This document shows, one piece after another, positions 23,500 to 33,642 of a stretch of DNA of 64,000 bases. The notes under the pieces were generated by a model. The model did not search any database. It was not told the DNA's origin and worked only from the letters and a program-made list of their open reading frames with translations. This stretch comes from Portunus trituberculatus (Eukaryota > Arthropoda > Malacostraca > Decapoda > Portunidae), in the NCBI RefSeq assembly GCF_017591435.1, contig NC_059304.1, forward strand, positions 28,405,111-28,469,110, in the 5' to 3' direction. Each line of letters opens with the position of its first letter. Position 1 is the stretch's first letter. The translations under genes were made by a program, and so were the position numbers.

Positions 23500-23745
23500 A
23501 GGTCTACATGGAACTATGAAATGGGTGAAGATATAATAATGAAAAACAATAAAGAAAAGAATGTGGGGATGATTATTTAGGACACATTGATACCAGAGAA
23601 ACATATAAGTGGGGTTTTTGCAGGATGTTGAATAATATTAGAGTGGCTTTTACCTACATGTACATGGAGATGGTGAAAAAAAATATAACACATCTGTTCA
23701 TGAACAAGAGGTTGTAATGAAGTCTCAGTCATATTGTTAACAGCA
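23500..23745 (+). pseudogene. LINE RT C-terminal relic (family 3-like)
   Basis: The reading TWNYEMGEDIIMKNNKEKNVGMI...DTLIPEKHISG and then MLNNIRVAFTYMYMEM parallels the family-3 segments at 57255-57440 (KMGEEIIMK...KDLGVIIRDTLTPEIHI and RVAFNYMDKSM). It is a short, 5'- and 3'-truncated relic with stops (for example at 23578) and no tail. Confidence 0.7.
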
Positions 23746-24071
23746 TGATGTGTTCTTTGCTATCCTTATGTATGTGGCTATCTGCCTTTGAACTACTCAT
23801 GCTCAGAATCCAATGTTTATGAACAAAACTGTTTGCTGCTCTCCACAACATTGCTTAAGACTTGGTTTAAACATTAGGTAGATACAATAAACTCCCCATT
23901 CACACAAGATTATACAAATGACAACCAAAAGTCTGGCAACTTCTATACCTGAGAACTGGTGAATTTTCAAGAATATTGGATTTTGTATGGATATGTATAT
24001 GCTGTACAGCATGAGACAAGGTTAACTTTAGTTTTGGAAAAAATTATTGTACCTCTCCTGGTATTTATCTA

Positions 24072-24610
24072 CAGTAAGCCCCCACATTTAGCGATCCTAT
24101 TAGTCTGCCAAAACTATCGCTAAATTGGAATTTCGCCAAATTTAAATACTACTTTAAATAGGGAAAAATACCAGTCAGTGTTTCGTCCGCCCAAAGTCCC
24201 CATTTCAAGTCCCCATTTACAGCTGCAACATCGCCACCTTCACGAGAATCAGCACCCCCCGAACCACTAGTGGAGGTCATGGTGATAGCGAAACTCGCTA
24301 AACAGCGAGGATGGGAGCACAAAAGATGAGTTCACACGCTGGATTAACACACACAATAGCTCAAGTGTCGAGCGGGAATGCCAGAGGCACTGTGGGGCTG
24401 ACGTCACGGCCAAACAGACACGTGATTGGCTCAGAGTGAGCGGGAGGCGGGACAATTGGCTCAGAGCGAGCGGGAGGCGGGACAGTGTAGCGCGGTACAT
24501 TCGCTAAATATGAGAGAAAATCGCTAAACTTGAGGGCTTGGCCTTTTTCCAGACAGTCGCTAAATAAGGGTTTTGCTAAGCTGGATTTTGCTAAATTCGG
24601 GGGCTTACTG
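24072..24610. mobile_element. MITE, pogo-like, 539 bp, TA target duplication
   Basis: The terminal inverted repeats are CAGTAAGCCCCCACATTTAG and, at the other end, CTAAATTCGGGGGCTTACTG. Both ends are flanked by TA (24070-71, 24611-12). Internal sub-repeats echo the ends (CGCTAAATTGGAATTTCGCC, TCGCTAAATAAGGGTTTTGC). No transposase coding sequence is present, so it is non-autonomous and would rely on a pogo/Tigger-type transposase. Confidence 0.88.
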
Positions 24611-24612
24611 TA

Positions 24613-25329
24613 TAAAGAATAATAATACTTTATTCCATTATTAACTCACTTTTACTGGTATTTATTGTTGAATTAATAATAAAAACTGTTGGGGATCATG
24701 TTATATTTATAAAATTTAGAAAGCAGTATTCTGTGCTATTTTAAGGACCACCTGTAGTCTGAAATATTTCATACTCCAGTAGCTGCAAGCCCCAGCTCTA
24801 GAAGTTGCAGAATTTGGGAGATTCAACCTGTATATGCTGTACAGTTAACTCTCGATTAACGTGAGTTTGAATAATGTGATTTCGATTTGACGCGACTTGA
24901 TATTTAAGAAGATGCAATCAAATAATGAGATTTATTCAATTTGATATTGGTTAACTTCCCTCGATGTTGTCACACACACCCACACGGCTTCTGGTGGGAA
25001 CTGCACTAAGATGGATTTTTAAAGAATACCTTCCACCTTTGTCAGTTGAAGGATACCATCTGGGAGAATTGGTATTCTTAAGAGCAAATGCTGCCTTCCC
25101 TCAGCAACAATCAGGAAGGATTTACCTTCGCTGGGAAGGTGGACTAAGACCCATGTCTTTGTCATGATCTTTGCATAAATTTTGTTTAAATGCTTATTAT
25201 TATTAGTTTTTTATTAACTAATTGATTTTAGAAGCAGAAATATATAGGTAATATATAGGTAATTGCTTTTTTTAGCTTATATAAATAACCTTCTTTACTT
25301 TGTACAAGTGACTGCAGAACTAGAATTTA
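24613..25329 (+). other. AT-rich stretch with one pogo-like terminal repeat
   Basis: At 24842 a single terminus reads CAGTTAACTCTCGATTAACG next to TA (24840-41), resembling the ends of other pogo-like elements; no matching right end was found. An open stretch at 24964-25167 encodes a plausible but unrecognised peptide (LPPLSVEGYHLGELVF). I do not call it a gene. Confidence 0.45.
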
Positions 25330-25590
25330 CTTATATTAGAATTCATTCCCTACACTGGTAAACTCTGGAACTCTCTACCTGTGTCTGTATTTCCACCTGC
25401 CTATGACTTAAACTCTTTCAAAAGAGGAGTGTCAAGACACCTCTTACGTTAACTGGACCCTCCTTTTAGATTTTTTTTTTTTTTCCTCTTAACAGGGCCT
25501 GGCAACCAGCGGGATTTTTTTTTTCCAACACTTTGTTTTCCCTTGGCCAGTGCCCTTGTAATGTAAAAAAAAAAAAAAAAAAAAAAAAAA
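25330..25590 (+). mobile_element. LINE 3' end with poly(A), separate family
   Basis: The C-terminal coding motif appears as out-of-frame pieces of the pattern LWNSLPVSVFPPAYDLNSFKRGV (sequence GGAACTCTCTACCTGTG... to TTTCAAAAGAGG). It is followed by a trailer with two T-runs, TTGGCCAGTGCCCTTGTAATGT, and a poly(A) of about 26 bp. Unlike the other LINEs here, this one ends in poly(A) rather than TAGGTAAATACA. Only the last ~260 bp remain. Confidence 0.65.
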
Positions 25591-25865
25591 GAATTGTGTG
25601 GATCAGGCAGGTTTGATAGATGTCAGTTGCTAGGACTTGGGTACACAAGAGATGTTTTCGTTGTTTAGGACCTCTTTCTCCCGGGATCTTTAGAGGGTGT
25701 ATGAGTCCCATCGCTCACCCTGCATGTTTTTCAGTAGCTAAAGATGGGATTACATTTGTCACGAAATGTCTCGTGAGTTTAAACAGAAAATGGTGATTTT
25801 ACTGTGGCTATTCTTCAACCTCTCCATTGTAAGGTTTGGTGGATCTACATTCAACTATGTATATA
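25591..25865 (+). other. Unassigned sequence
   Basis: No gene or repeat recognised between the LINE poly(A) and the pogo-like terminus at 25866. Confidence 0.4.
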
Positions 25866-26312
25866 CAGTGGTATCTTGAGATACAATTTTTTTTTGAGAT
25901 ACAAGCTATGATTTGATATTTTTATTCATTTCGAGATACGATCAAAATTTTGACATACGAGCCACTCTTGGGGATGTTGCCACTGTAGTCGGCGGCTTGG
26001 CACATCGGTCATGCCTCAGCTGAGCTAGTATATACGTGTTTCCCGTGGATCTCATGCACTGTGATAATTTTTACACCATTTACTGACCTTTTTTTTTGTC
26101 TAAGGGAAGTGCAGTTTTAATTTATGTTTAATGTTTAATGTTCATCCTTTCCTCCTCCCTTCCTCCCTCCGTTCCTCCTCCTCCTCCTCCTCCTCCTCCT
26201 CCTCCTCCTCCTCCTCCTCCTCCTCCTCCTCCTCCTCCATCATTTACCACCATTAGCCGAAAACATGTGTCTCTAAGGTAAGAACACTAAAAAAACTTTT
26301 ACTGTTATTTCA
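25866..26312. mobile_element. Partial pogo-like element (left end only)
   Basis: CAGTGGTATCTTGAGATACA follows TA at 25864-65. It is the same terminal type as at 47871 (CAGTGGTGCCTTGAGATACA), and GAGATACRA motifs recur within the first 130 bp. The interior carries a (TCC)n tract at 26176-26238. No right terminus is found; the DIRS element begins at 26313 and may have inserted into it. Confidence 0.6.
26176..26238 (+). repeat. (TCC)n microsatellite
   Basis: An uninterrupted CCT/TCC trinucleotide tract about 60 bp long, preceded by an impure CT-rich stretch. Confidence 0.93.
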
Positions 26313-26480
26313 TATTTGTTTCACGTATAACCTGCTTCTTATATATTAGCATTTACAATGCTCCCTATTACCCAACCGTCTATTCCACATTCAAAACTTT
26401 CGTCGTATTCCACCCTGGTAACCCCTGGCAACTTACGGCAACACCGTCTCCCTCAGCCAGCCACGTCATTCTTTCTTAAG
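26313..26480 (+). repeat. DIRS left inverted terminal repeat
   Basis: The segment from TATTTGTTTCACGTATAACC through the block ending CACGTCATTCTTTCTT is repeated in inverse orientation at 32090-32276, with a few mismatches. It precedes the gag region and would carry the promoter. Confidence 0.9.
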
Positions 26481-26494
26481 ACGCGCTTGCGTGC

Positions 26495-27364
26495 GTGTCT
26501 GTTACAGTGCTCTGGAACTTTTTTGCCCAGCTGTTCTATGGCGACGTCGAGTTTGTTCGTGGCGGTGACTGCAGTGTCGGCGGCGGCCAGGACTCAACCC
26601 GCCATGCTGCCGGCTCACCGCTGGGCTCTTCATCACCTTTTTCCTCGGCCTCACATGTTGTCAGGAGAGTCTGTGCTTCGTCTGGATGCAGGAGAGTCCT
26701 TGGGAGTGCCCACAACGATCCACACTCTGTATGTATTGTCTGCTGTGATGGTTTCTGTGATGTAAACAACAGATGTCGGGAGTGTGCTGAGTGAAGTCCC
26801 AGGCGGGTGCTCAGTTCCCGTAAGTACCAACAGACTTTACAGAAGAGGCGAGACTATAAAGCTAGGAAGAAAGCCTCTAACCCTTCAGGTCAGTCTCAGG
26901 AGCCTTTTGCCAAATATTCTGATTCTCGTGGCGCGGTCCTGTCTCCCACGGCTTCAGGATCAGACAGGGATTCGGTACCTGGATCAGTGGGGCCTGAGGA
27001 TTCATTTCTCAGATTCCGGGATCCAAAGTGTCTCCTTGGGATAAGTCAAGTTTTTTCAAGGAGTTGGCTGCTTTCCTCGGGTTTCAGGAAGGCAGTAAAT
27101 GTTTCCTTCCCTGATATGGTTTCAGCTATGGTGTCTAAGGAAGTAAAGGGCAGGTTAGCTCCTAATACCGCCTCTCTTACAGCTGCCCCCTCGCTCTCGG
27201 TTCAAGGTGTGGTGCAGTCCGCTACCAACCCCCCTCCCGGCCTCGGCACAAGGCAGAGTGTGAAGTCACTCCTAGCTGACATGCCGGCGGGGGGTAACCG
27301 GGAGCAGGAGAGGCCCGGGGATGAGTTAGGATTAGATCAGGCTGTCCTTCCGCTGGATCCATGA
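26495..27364 (+). pseudogene. DIRS gag, N-terminal part
   Basis: The first segment (26495-26794) contains a Cys-rich motif ending NDPHSVCIVCCDGFC...CRECAE, matching the C-x-DPH-x2-C-x2-C ... C-x2-C pattern usual at the start of DIRS gag proteins. A frame change near 26795 leads into 26807-27364, rich in basic residues (QKRRDYKARKKASN) and then in Ser/Pro. The start codon is uncertain because the frame upstream of the Cys motif is broken. Confidence 0.6.
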
Positions 27365-27944
27365 AAGGGGAAACGCTCTAGGACCCCTAAGGATCATCCA
27401 TGGAGGATCAAGCGATCCTGTCCTGAGGTGGGGGGAGATTTGGATCCTCTACATGTAGGATCTCCTTCAGGACGGGGTCAGGGCAGGAACAGGCGTGTGT
27501 GTCCAGTACAACGCTTTTGCCCACAGACCCTGGGTGAGGGTCCTGCTGTGCAACTCCAGGGCGCTTTGACTGAGGACTCAGTCAAGCCCACACAGCTTGA
27601 GAAGGGTGTGATCCATGCCATGCTTCCTGCCCCTTCTCGGTCCACAAGGCACACAGGAGTGCCAGGTACAGACGCCACCTCCTATGCCTCTTTCCACCAT
27701 GAACAGTTTCACCCTGTTGCCCCTCACCCTGAGGCAACAGGATCTGTTCTAGGATCCCTTCAGGATCCAGGATCTTCTCTGCACACTAGAACCCGAGGTC
27801 CATCAGGAGATCCAGGGTTACCAGGTGTCCCCTCTTCTGGATACTTTGAAAATCGCGGCCTAGATTCTTCTGAGGAGGAAGCTGACACAAGGGTTAACAG
27901 AGAGCCTGTTTCCCTTCTGATCTTTCAGTCCATAATAGAATATA
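27365..27944 (+). pseudogene. DIRS gag, central low-complexity part
   Basis: Between the two better gag segments the sequence is open in shifted frames (one frame 27428-28033). It encodes Pro/Ser/Gly-rich peptides with several GGATCC-containing repeats at DNA level. No domain is recognised. It joins gag halves by position only. Confidence 0.45.
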
Positions 27945-28871
27945 TTGCCCAGTGTTTTCCGGAGGCTCTTGGATATGCGGAAGGATCTCATCGCCCAGTG
28001 CCCCCCAGGGGAAGTCAGGATGGTGGAGGATAAACACATCCGCTTCACTAGGGCACAGCCAATGGATTTTTCTCTACAGTCCGCCACTAAAGCTCTTCGT
28101 TGTGCTAATGAAGGCTCCCGGCCATCACTTGCTCGCTACCCTTCCGGCCGGTACAGGAGGATCTATGGGGTCAGTGGACATGAGTTTGCTGGGAAAGCAG
28201 CCAAACTCAACACAGACTTAGCCCTTGCCCTCACCACTAAGGGTAAAGACCCACAGATGGTGGTACAGCATGCAGATATGTCTCGCCTGGAAGGTATCTT
28301 AGCACGCCAACGTGAGGCACAGAATTTTCTGTTTTGGGCTATTGGCGCCTTTTACAGACTGGTTTCCTCTTTACAACCAGATCAGGAGGAGAAGCTCTTA
28401 GCTGACCAACTGTTCCGCAGCATTCAGTTTGCCATGGTAGATACAGCTCAAGATTCGGCTTTTGCTCTAACTAATGTCAAGGCCATGAGAAGGGAGGCGA
28501 TTCTCTCTCATCTTCCCCCTGTTTTTAAGACTACTACCAAGGTTGATCTCAGGAAGTCAGCTATTGACTCGGCCTTCCTCTTCGATGAGGATAAGGTTAA
28601 GGAAGCTCTTCGGGTGGCAGATAAGGCTGCTTCCATTTCTTTCCAGCAAGCAGCAGCTCGGGCACTGGTTAAGCCAAGGCCAGCTACTGGCACACCTCTG
28701 GTGGATCTTGGTCCCTGTGCGGCGCCCACTGGTGAATCTTCTCATTGGACTTCGCTTTCCACACGGCGCATAGAACCGGTCTCTTGTTCAAGAGCGCCGC
28801 ATCAGAGGTCTTCCTCCACTCTTCCTTCTACTTCTTGCCCTAAGAAGATGGGGAAGTTTTTTCGGAAGTAG
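27945..28871 (+). pseudogene. DIRS gag, C-terminal part (308-aa open frame)
   Basis: This is a clean frame of 308 codons. Motifs such as LEGILARQREAQNFLFWAIG and FLFDEDKVKEALRVADKAA fit the C-terminal helical region found in DIRS gag proteins. The frame ends in a basic Ser/Pro-rich tail (CPKKMGKFFRK) and TAG at 28869-28871, just before the RT frame. Assignment to gag is by position and resemblance; no enzymatic motif is present. Confidence 0.65.
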
Positions 28872-28872
28872 A

Positions 28873-30745
28873 TTGGCCGTCTTCCCAAGTTCCAGAAGAA
28901 GGTTGTCTGGCCAAGAATCTAGACAGTTGGATGGCAATTGGTGCAGAGGCATGGGTTCTCTCCATCCTTCGCAAAGGTTACAAGATCCCCTTCACATCTC
29001 TTCCCCCCATCACCTCGGCACCTTTGGAGTTTCGTTCTTACACTCCAGGTTCCGAGAAGGGCAAGGCACTAGAATCCGAGGTCCAACGTCTCTTGACAAA
29101 GGGAGGAATAGAGGAGACGTCTGCAAATCTAGGTTTTTACAGTCACCTCTTTGTGGTGCCCAAGAATACAGGAGGCTTTCGCCCAATCCTCGATTTATCC
29201 ACGCTGAATCGTTATGTGACTACCACTCCCTTCAGGATGGAAACGGTGAGGACGGTAATGTCCGCCATCCACAGACACGACTGGATGACTGCCATCGATC
29301 TCTGGGATGCTTATTTTCAGATCCCAGTCCATCCAGACAGCCAAAAGTTTCTCCGCTTTATATAGAGAGGGCGTCACTTCCAGTTCAGGGTTCTTTGCTT
29401 CGGCTTCTCCACAGCCCCTCAAGTTTTTACCAGGATGATGGGTCCAGTTTCAGCGGCTTCACATCAACAAGGAGTTCGCCTCCTCCGTAACTTAGACGAC
29501 TGGCTGCTGTTAGCTCACTCGAAACAGACGGCACTCGAGGCAACCAGTTACCTCCTCCGTCTGTGTGCATCACTGGGAATCCAGGTAAACTGGGAAAAGT
29601 CATCGCTTTCACCCTCCCAGACAAGGATTTATTTGGGGATGGAGATTCGCTCTCCTCTTTTGAAGGTTTTCCCGACACAGAAACGCCTAGAGAATCTACA
29701 ACTTCAAATCAAGACTTTTCTAAGTGTTCAGTCCCCTCCAGCAAAGGCTTGGTTAGCCCTCCTAGGCCACATGTCCTCTCTGCTGCATCTAATTCCTGGG
29801 ACAAGATGGAGGATGCGCAGCCTTCAATTTCGCCTTTCCCAATTCTGAGATCGCCAGTCCGACGGAGACAACCTTCCAGTTCCTTGGGATTTTGAAATCC
29901 TGGACGATCTTCAGTGGTGGACACTGGACCACAATCTTTGGTTGGGATAGTCCCTTCAGTTAGCTTCCCCGGATGTTTGTCTGTACACAGATGCTTCCAC
30001 CGTCGGCTCGGGAGCGTCGATTCTACACGATTCAGTGAGCGGTGTGTGGGCCACTCACGAGCTCTCTTTACACATCAACCTTCTAGAACTCAAAGCTATA
30101 CGTCTCGGCCTTCTGCACTTCAAGGATCATGTCCGAGGACAGACGGTGGCAGTGTTCTCCGACAATGCCACGGCCCTGTTGTATCTGGCAAAAGAAGGCG
30201 GGACTCATTCAGGAAGCCTCAATGTTGAGGCTCAAGCCATCCTACAGTGGGCAGAGGATCATGGCTTCCAGATCCTCACCCAATTCGTGAAGGGCTCGGC
30301 AAACGTCTTAGCGGATTGCCTCAGCAGACAGGATCAGATGATCTTTACAGAGTGGACTCTCCACCAGGAGGTTTGCAATCTCCTATGGAGGCTTTGGAAT
30401 TATTTTGCAACGAGGCTCAACTTCAGGCTACCAAACTTCATATCCCCGTTTCGGGATCCAATGGCAGTAGCCACAGACGCCTTTCTGTACAATTGGGATC
30501 ATCAAGATCTTTATGCCTTCCCATCTTTTCCGTTGATCAGGAAGGTGCTCAACAAGCTGAGAATGGCACGTCAAACAAACGTTATTCTGATTGCTCCGTT
30601 TTGGCCACAGAGGGAATGGTTCCCAGACCTCATACAGGCCTCAGTAGACACTCCCAGGTGCCTACCGCAGCGCAGAGATCTACTTTGTCAGCCTCATGTT
30701 CGCAGATTCCATCAAGCTCTCCCCATGCTACAGCTAACCGCGTGA
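28873..30745 (+). pseudogene. DIRS reverse transcriptase-RNase H polyprotein
   Basis: RT motifs: GFRPILDLSTLNRYV at ~29175, WMTAIDLWDAYFQIPVH at ~29283 (first catalytic Asp), FGFSTAPQVFTRMM at ~29400, and the active-site box RNLDDWLLLAHS at ~29489. RNase H: the start LYTDASTVGSGA at ~29980, then LLELKAIRLGLLHF, FSDNATALLYL at ~30157 and SANVLADCLSR at ~30296. After RNase H a block DAFLYNWDHQDLYAFPSF ... VILIAPFWPQREWFPDL resembles the degenerate Dam-like methyltransferase module of DIRS elements. Breaks: a stop at 29363-65, shifts at ~29848 and ~29950. The usual Tyr of the YxDD box is Asn here. Confidence 0.85.
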
Positions 30746-31803
30746 AAACTGTCAAGCGAATCCTTCGTTACAGAGGCTATTCCTCCCGAGTTACGGAATT
30801 CCTGGCAAAATCTAAAAGACCTTCCACTATTATGAATTACCAATACAAGTGGAAAAGGTTTCGAGAGTGGTGCAAGAGAGAAGATCACACGGTCTCTAAT
30901 CCCACCAGCCAGAAGATTGCAGATTTTTTGGTCTTTCTTAGACAGGATTGCAGAATGTCAGTCACTGCCATTAAAGGCTACAAGGCCATGCTCAATGGAG
31001 TATTTGCCCTTAAAGGCTTTGATCTTTCTACCGACCCAGTTCTCTGCGAGGTCATAAAGACTTGTTCAAGGCAAGTCCAACGCCCACCTTGTAGGGCTCC
31101 TTCATGGAATGTAGACGTGGTCCTTAAGGCTCTGACATGTCCTCCATTAAAGCCACTTCACCAAGCCTCATTACGGGATCTGACTAAGAAGACCCTCTTT
31201 TTGGTGGCCCTGGCTATGGCTAAGAGGGTTGGAGAGCTTCATGCCCTTTCTCAGGTCATAGCCTCAAGAGGAGAGGATCTTATCCTGTCATATCTTCCTG
31301 AATTCATAGCTAAGACAGAAACCCCTCTTAATCCCGTTCCTAGAGAGTTCCCTCTTCGAAATCTCACCAGTGGTGGGAAGAGAGGATGAGGAACGTCTCC
31401 TACGTCCAGTGCGAGCTGTACGACGTTACCTTGCTGCAACAGCTTCCGCTTCTCGGCCTCGAAGTCTCTTTGTGTCTTTGAGAGACCCTGCGAGGCGAAT
31501 GTCTAAAGCTGCTATTTCTTTCTTCCTACGGGATACAATCAAGACGTCTTGGCTCATGAGTCTTTTCCCAAGGAACTCGGCCCCTTGTTCAAGGTACGGG
31601 CACACGATATAAGAGGAATTGCCACTTCCATGCTTCTCTGGAAGAACAGTTCTGTGGCATCTATCTTAGAAGCAGCCTGTTGGAAGACCCACTCAGTCTT
31701 TGTGGACTACTATCTCCGTGACATCCAACGGCAGGAAGGAGATGTGTCTGCCCTTGGCCCGGTAATTGCTGCTGGGAATTTGGTGGGACCACTACCTCAC
31801 TAA
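30247..31803 (+). pseudogene. DIRS tyrosine recombinase (overlaps RT-RH frame)
   Basis: The enzyme would integrate the circular DNA copy. The long frame 30247-31389 (380 aa) overlaps the end of the RT-RH frame by ~500 bp. Its recognisable YR part starts near 30740 (VKTVKRILRYRGYSSRVTEF) with a core-binding region (KRPSTIMNYQYKWKRFREWC). The catalytic region has the first Arg in MAKRVGELHAL at ~31216. After a frame shift near 31375, the HDIRG motif (H-x-x-R) is at ~31603 and the nucleophile Tyr in VFVDYYLRDI at ~31700. All four R-H-R-Y residues are visible, split over frames. The stop is at 31801. Confidence 0.85.
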
Positions 31804-31969
31804 TGGACACTTCCAAGACTTAGAAAGGAGACCAGAAGTCCCTACCACTGCCTGGTCATGGTCTCCTCACTCTCCAGTCTCCAACCCTCATAGGTGAGAC
31901 CAGAGTGTCTTTTTGTGGACCTTTTCACCCATCGGCGTATTCCACCCTTATGGCATAATGTGGAAATCT

Positions 31970-32053
31970 GCTAATATATAAGAAGCAGGTTATATGTGAA
32001 ACAAATACCATTTTTAGACAAAATGTATTTTTTCACTTACCTGCTTCTTATAT
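31970..32053 (+). repeat. DIRS internal complementary region
   Basis: The left half (GCTAATATATAAGAAGCAGG... to AACAAAT) is the reverse complement of the element's left end at 26313-26349. The right half (ACCATTTTTAGACAAAATG... to TGCTTCTTATATA) is the reverse complement of its right end at ~32225-32276. The two halves meet at ATA (32005-32007). In DIRS elements this region is thought to template joining of the two ends into a circle. Confidence 0.88.
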
Positions 32054-32089
32054 ACATACCCACCCATCCTCCCCAATATTTGCCAATGC

Positions 32090-32276
32090 TTCAAGAAAGA
32101 ATGACGTGGCTGGCTGAGGGAGACGGTGTTGCCGTAAGTTGCCAGGGGTTACCAGGATGGAATACGACAAAAGTTTTGAATGTGGAATAGACGGCTGGGT
32201 AATAGGGAGCATTGTAAATGCTAATATATAAGAAGCAGGTAAGTGAAAAAATACATTTTATGTCTAAAAATGGTAT
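32090..32276 (+). repeat. DIRS right inverted terminal repeat
   Basis: Inverted counterpart of 26313-26480, extended at its outer side by AGTGAAAAAATACATTTTAT, which pairs with the internal complementary region but is absent from the left end. This asymmetry is normal for DIRS elements. Confidence 0.88.
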
Positions 32277-32392
32277 ATTTTCATGCATTGATAAAGTATG
32301 TAAGTGTATGTAATTGAAAAGGCAAAACAAATTTCTTCTATCTCCCCCTACCTGACGCTTATCCGCTTATCACGGAGGGGAGAGAACAATGT

Positions 32393-32397
<5 letters not shown>
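32277..32397 (+). other. Unassigned spacer between DIRS and gypsy elements
   Basis: About 120 bp without recognisable features, leading into a TA tract. Confidence 0.4.

Positions 32398-32455
<58 letters not shown>
32398..32455 (+). repeat. (TA)n microsatellite abutting the gypsy LTR
   Basis: A pure TA tract of about 55 bp ends at the outer border of the gypsy 3' LTR. It may represent an AT-rich insertion target. Confidence 0.93.
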
Positions 32456-33158
32456 TGAACCTTCGTGAGGCTCAGTCTCTTGTACTGGGCCTACGTGAAG
32501 CTTAGGCCGAGTAAGGGGAGCAAAGAAAGATGTAACGAATCCAAGGGGGGAGTGATGAACACACCAAGCTTAACAAAATAGACCCTTTAATTCAATAACA
32601 ACTCATCACAGTCAGATAACTTCCTACCTAGCCTACCTATAAGATGGGAGACCTATGAGGGGGGGAAACCGTGGGTAACTCAGCTGTAGATGAGAGGGCG
32701 TGAGGGTGCGTGTGGTGGCATCCCGAGAGGTAAAAATGGCGGCCCGTCCCTAGCGGCGTCCTGCTTCTCTCTCTCTGTCTCTCTGCCTGGTTAGGCCTGC
32801 TGTGCTGGAAGTGGCAGAAGGTTCCACAGGAACGGTGCTGTAAACATAGTGATTATCTCATGAGTTGCTCTTATCAGACCACGTGGCGTATTGCAGCTCT
32901 TCCTGGAGAATGTTGGAGAGTGTACCTCGAGACGAGAGCGGGGTGGTGTTCTGAGGGCGAAGCCACCACGCTCCTCACCTTATAAGGTGGCAGCCATGAT
33001 GACTGCGCACGCAGCCATACGTCATCTCCCTTCTCCCCCTACAGGGACTCCCTATATAAGAATTCCTAGCTACACATATGAAGAGAAGATGAGGATTTGG
33101 ACTAAATAAATACCCTAATAGTGGGTAATAATCCCACTCCAGTACTGCTACTCGGTAC
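32456..33158 (-). repeat. Gypsy 3' LTR (left on + strand)
   Basis: Bounded on the + strand by TGAACCTTCG and CTCGGTACA, giving TG...CA termini and 703 bp. Its first ~330 bp match 38978-39305 with few differences, including TGTAACGAATCCAAGG and CAAGCTTAACAAAATAG. It is followed on the + strand by a pyrimidine-rich block, as expected of a - strand polypurine tract. Confidence 0.82.
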
Positions 33159-33180
33159 ATGGCTTTTTCCTCAGGGAAAA
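33159..33180 (-). promoter_or_regulatory. Candidate polypurine tract
   Basis: On the - strand CCTGAGGAAAAAGCCA lies directly upstream of the 3' LTR start TGTACCGAG. This is the expected position and composition for the plus-strand primer of a gypsy element. Confidence 0.55.
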
Positions 33181-33642
33181 CAAATCCTCGTCTTCTCTTT
33201 TACAACAACAAAAAAGTAACACACACATAACAATCCACGTAATCGCGATACACCACCGTGAGCACACATAACCATTTAGAGCTATATACAGTGTCCAGGG
33301 TATCTGTGGTATTACTGCCCTTCGTTTCAACATTTCACACTCTACAATTTCCCACTTAGTGCGAGACCTTGACGTCTCTACCGGTCCGGCAGGACCTGAC
33401 CTCCCAGTTGGTGTTGCGCCACCCACTTCCCATCAGTCCAGGCGTACAGGGGCGGAGTAGAGAGGCCGACGTAGTCCTCTCCAAGGCCTTATTCTGTGGG
33501 GACTGGATTCAGGAGGCCCTCCTCCTGAACATTCCAGCCACCCCAACAGTGGCGGTCTCCTTCCCCAGCAGCGGGTCTGATGTAGCTGCAAAAGAAGTAT
33601 AGGGCAGTCACAAGATTCCAATGTCCCTAGGGGTCTATACAC

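Larger units (their letters stand above)
26313..32276 (+). mobile_element. DIRS1-type tyrosine-recombinase retrotransposon, full-length
   Basis: The element spans 5964 bp. It encodes gag, RT-RNase H and a tyrosine recombinase (YR) in place of an integrase. Its ends are inverted terminal repeats (26313-26480 and 32090-32276), and an internal complementary region at 31970-32053 is complementary to both outer ends joined together, which is the diagnostic DIRS architecture. A TAT trinucleotide is found at both ends and, as ATA, at the centre of the internal region. DIRS elements insert through a circular intermediate without target duplication, and none is seen here. All ORFs carry frame breaks. 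DIRS elements are known to be common in decapods. Confidence 0.92.

Noticed and set aside
33160..33640. Envelope gene between gypsy integrase and 3' LTR
   Set aside because: No open frame of suitable length, no signal peptide or transmembrane pattern; the - strand frames here (33148-33642) look random and overlap the LTR side.
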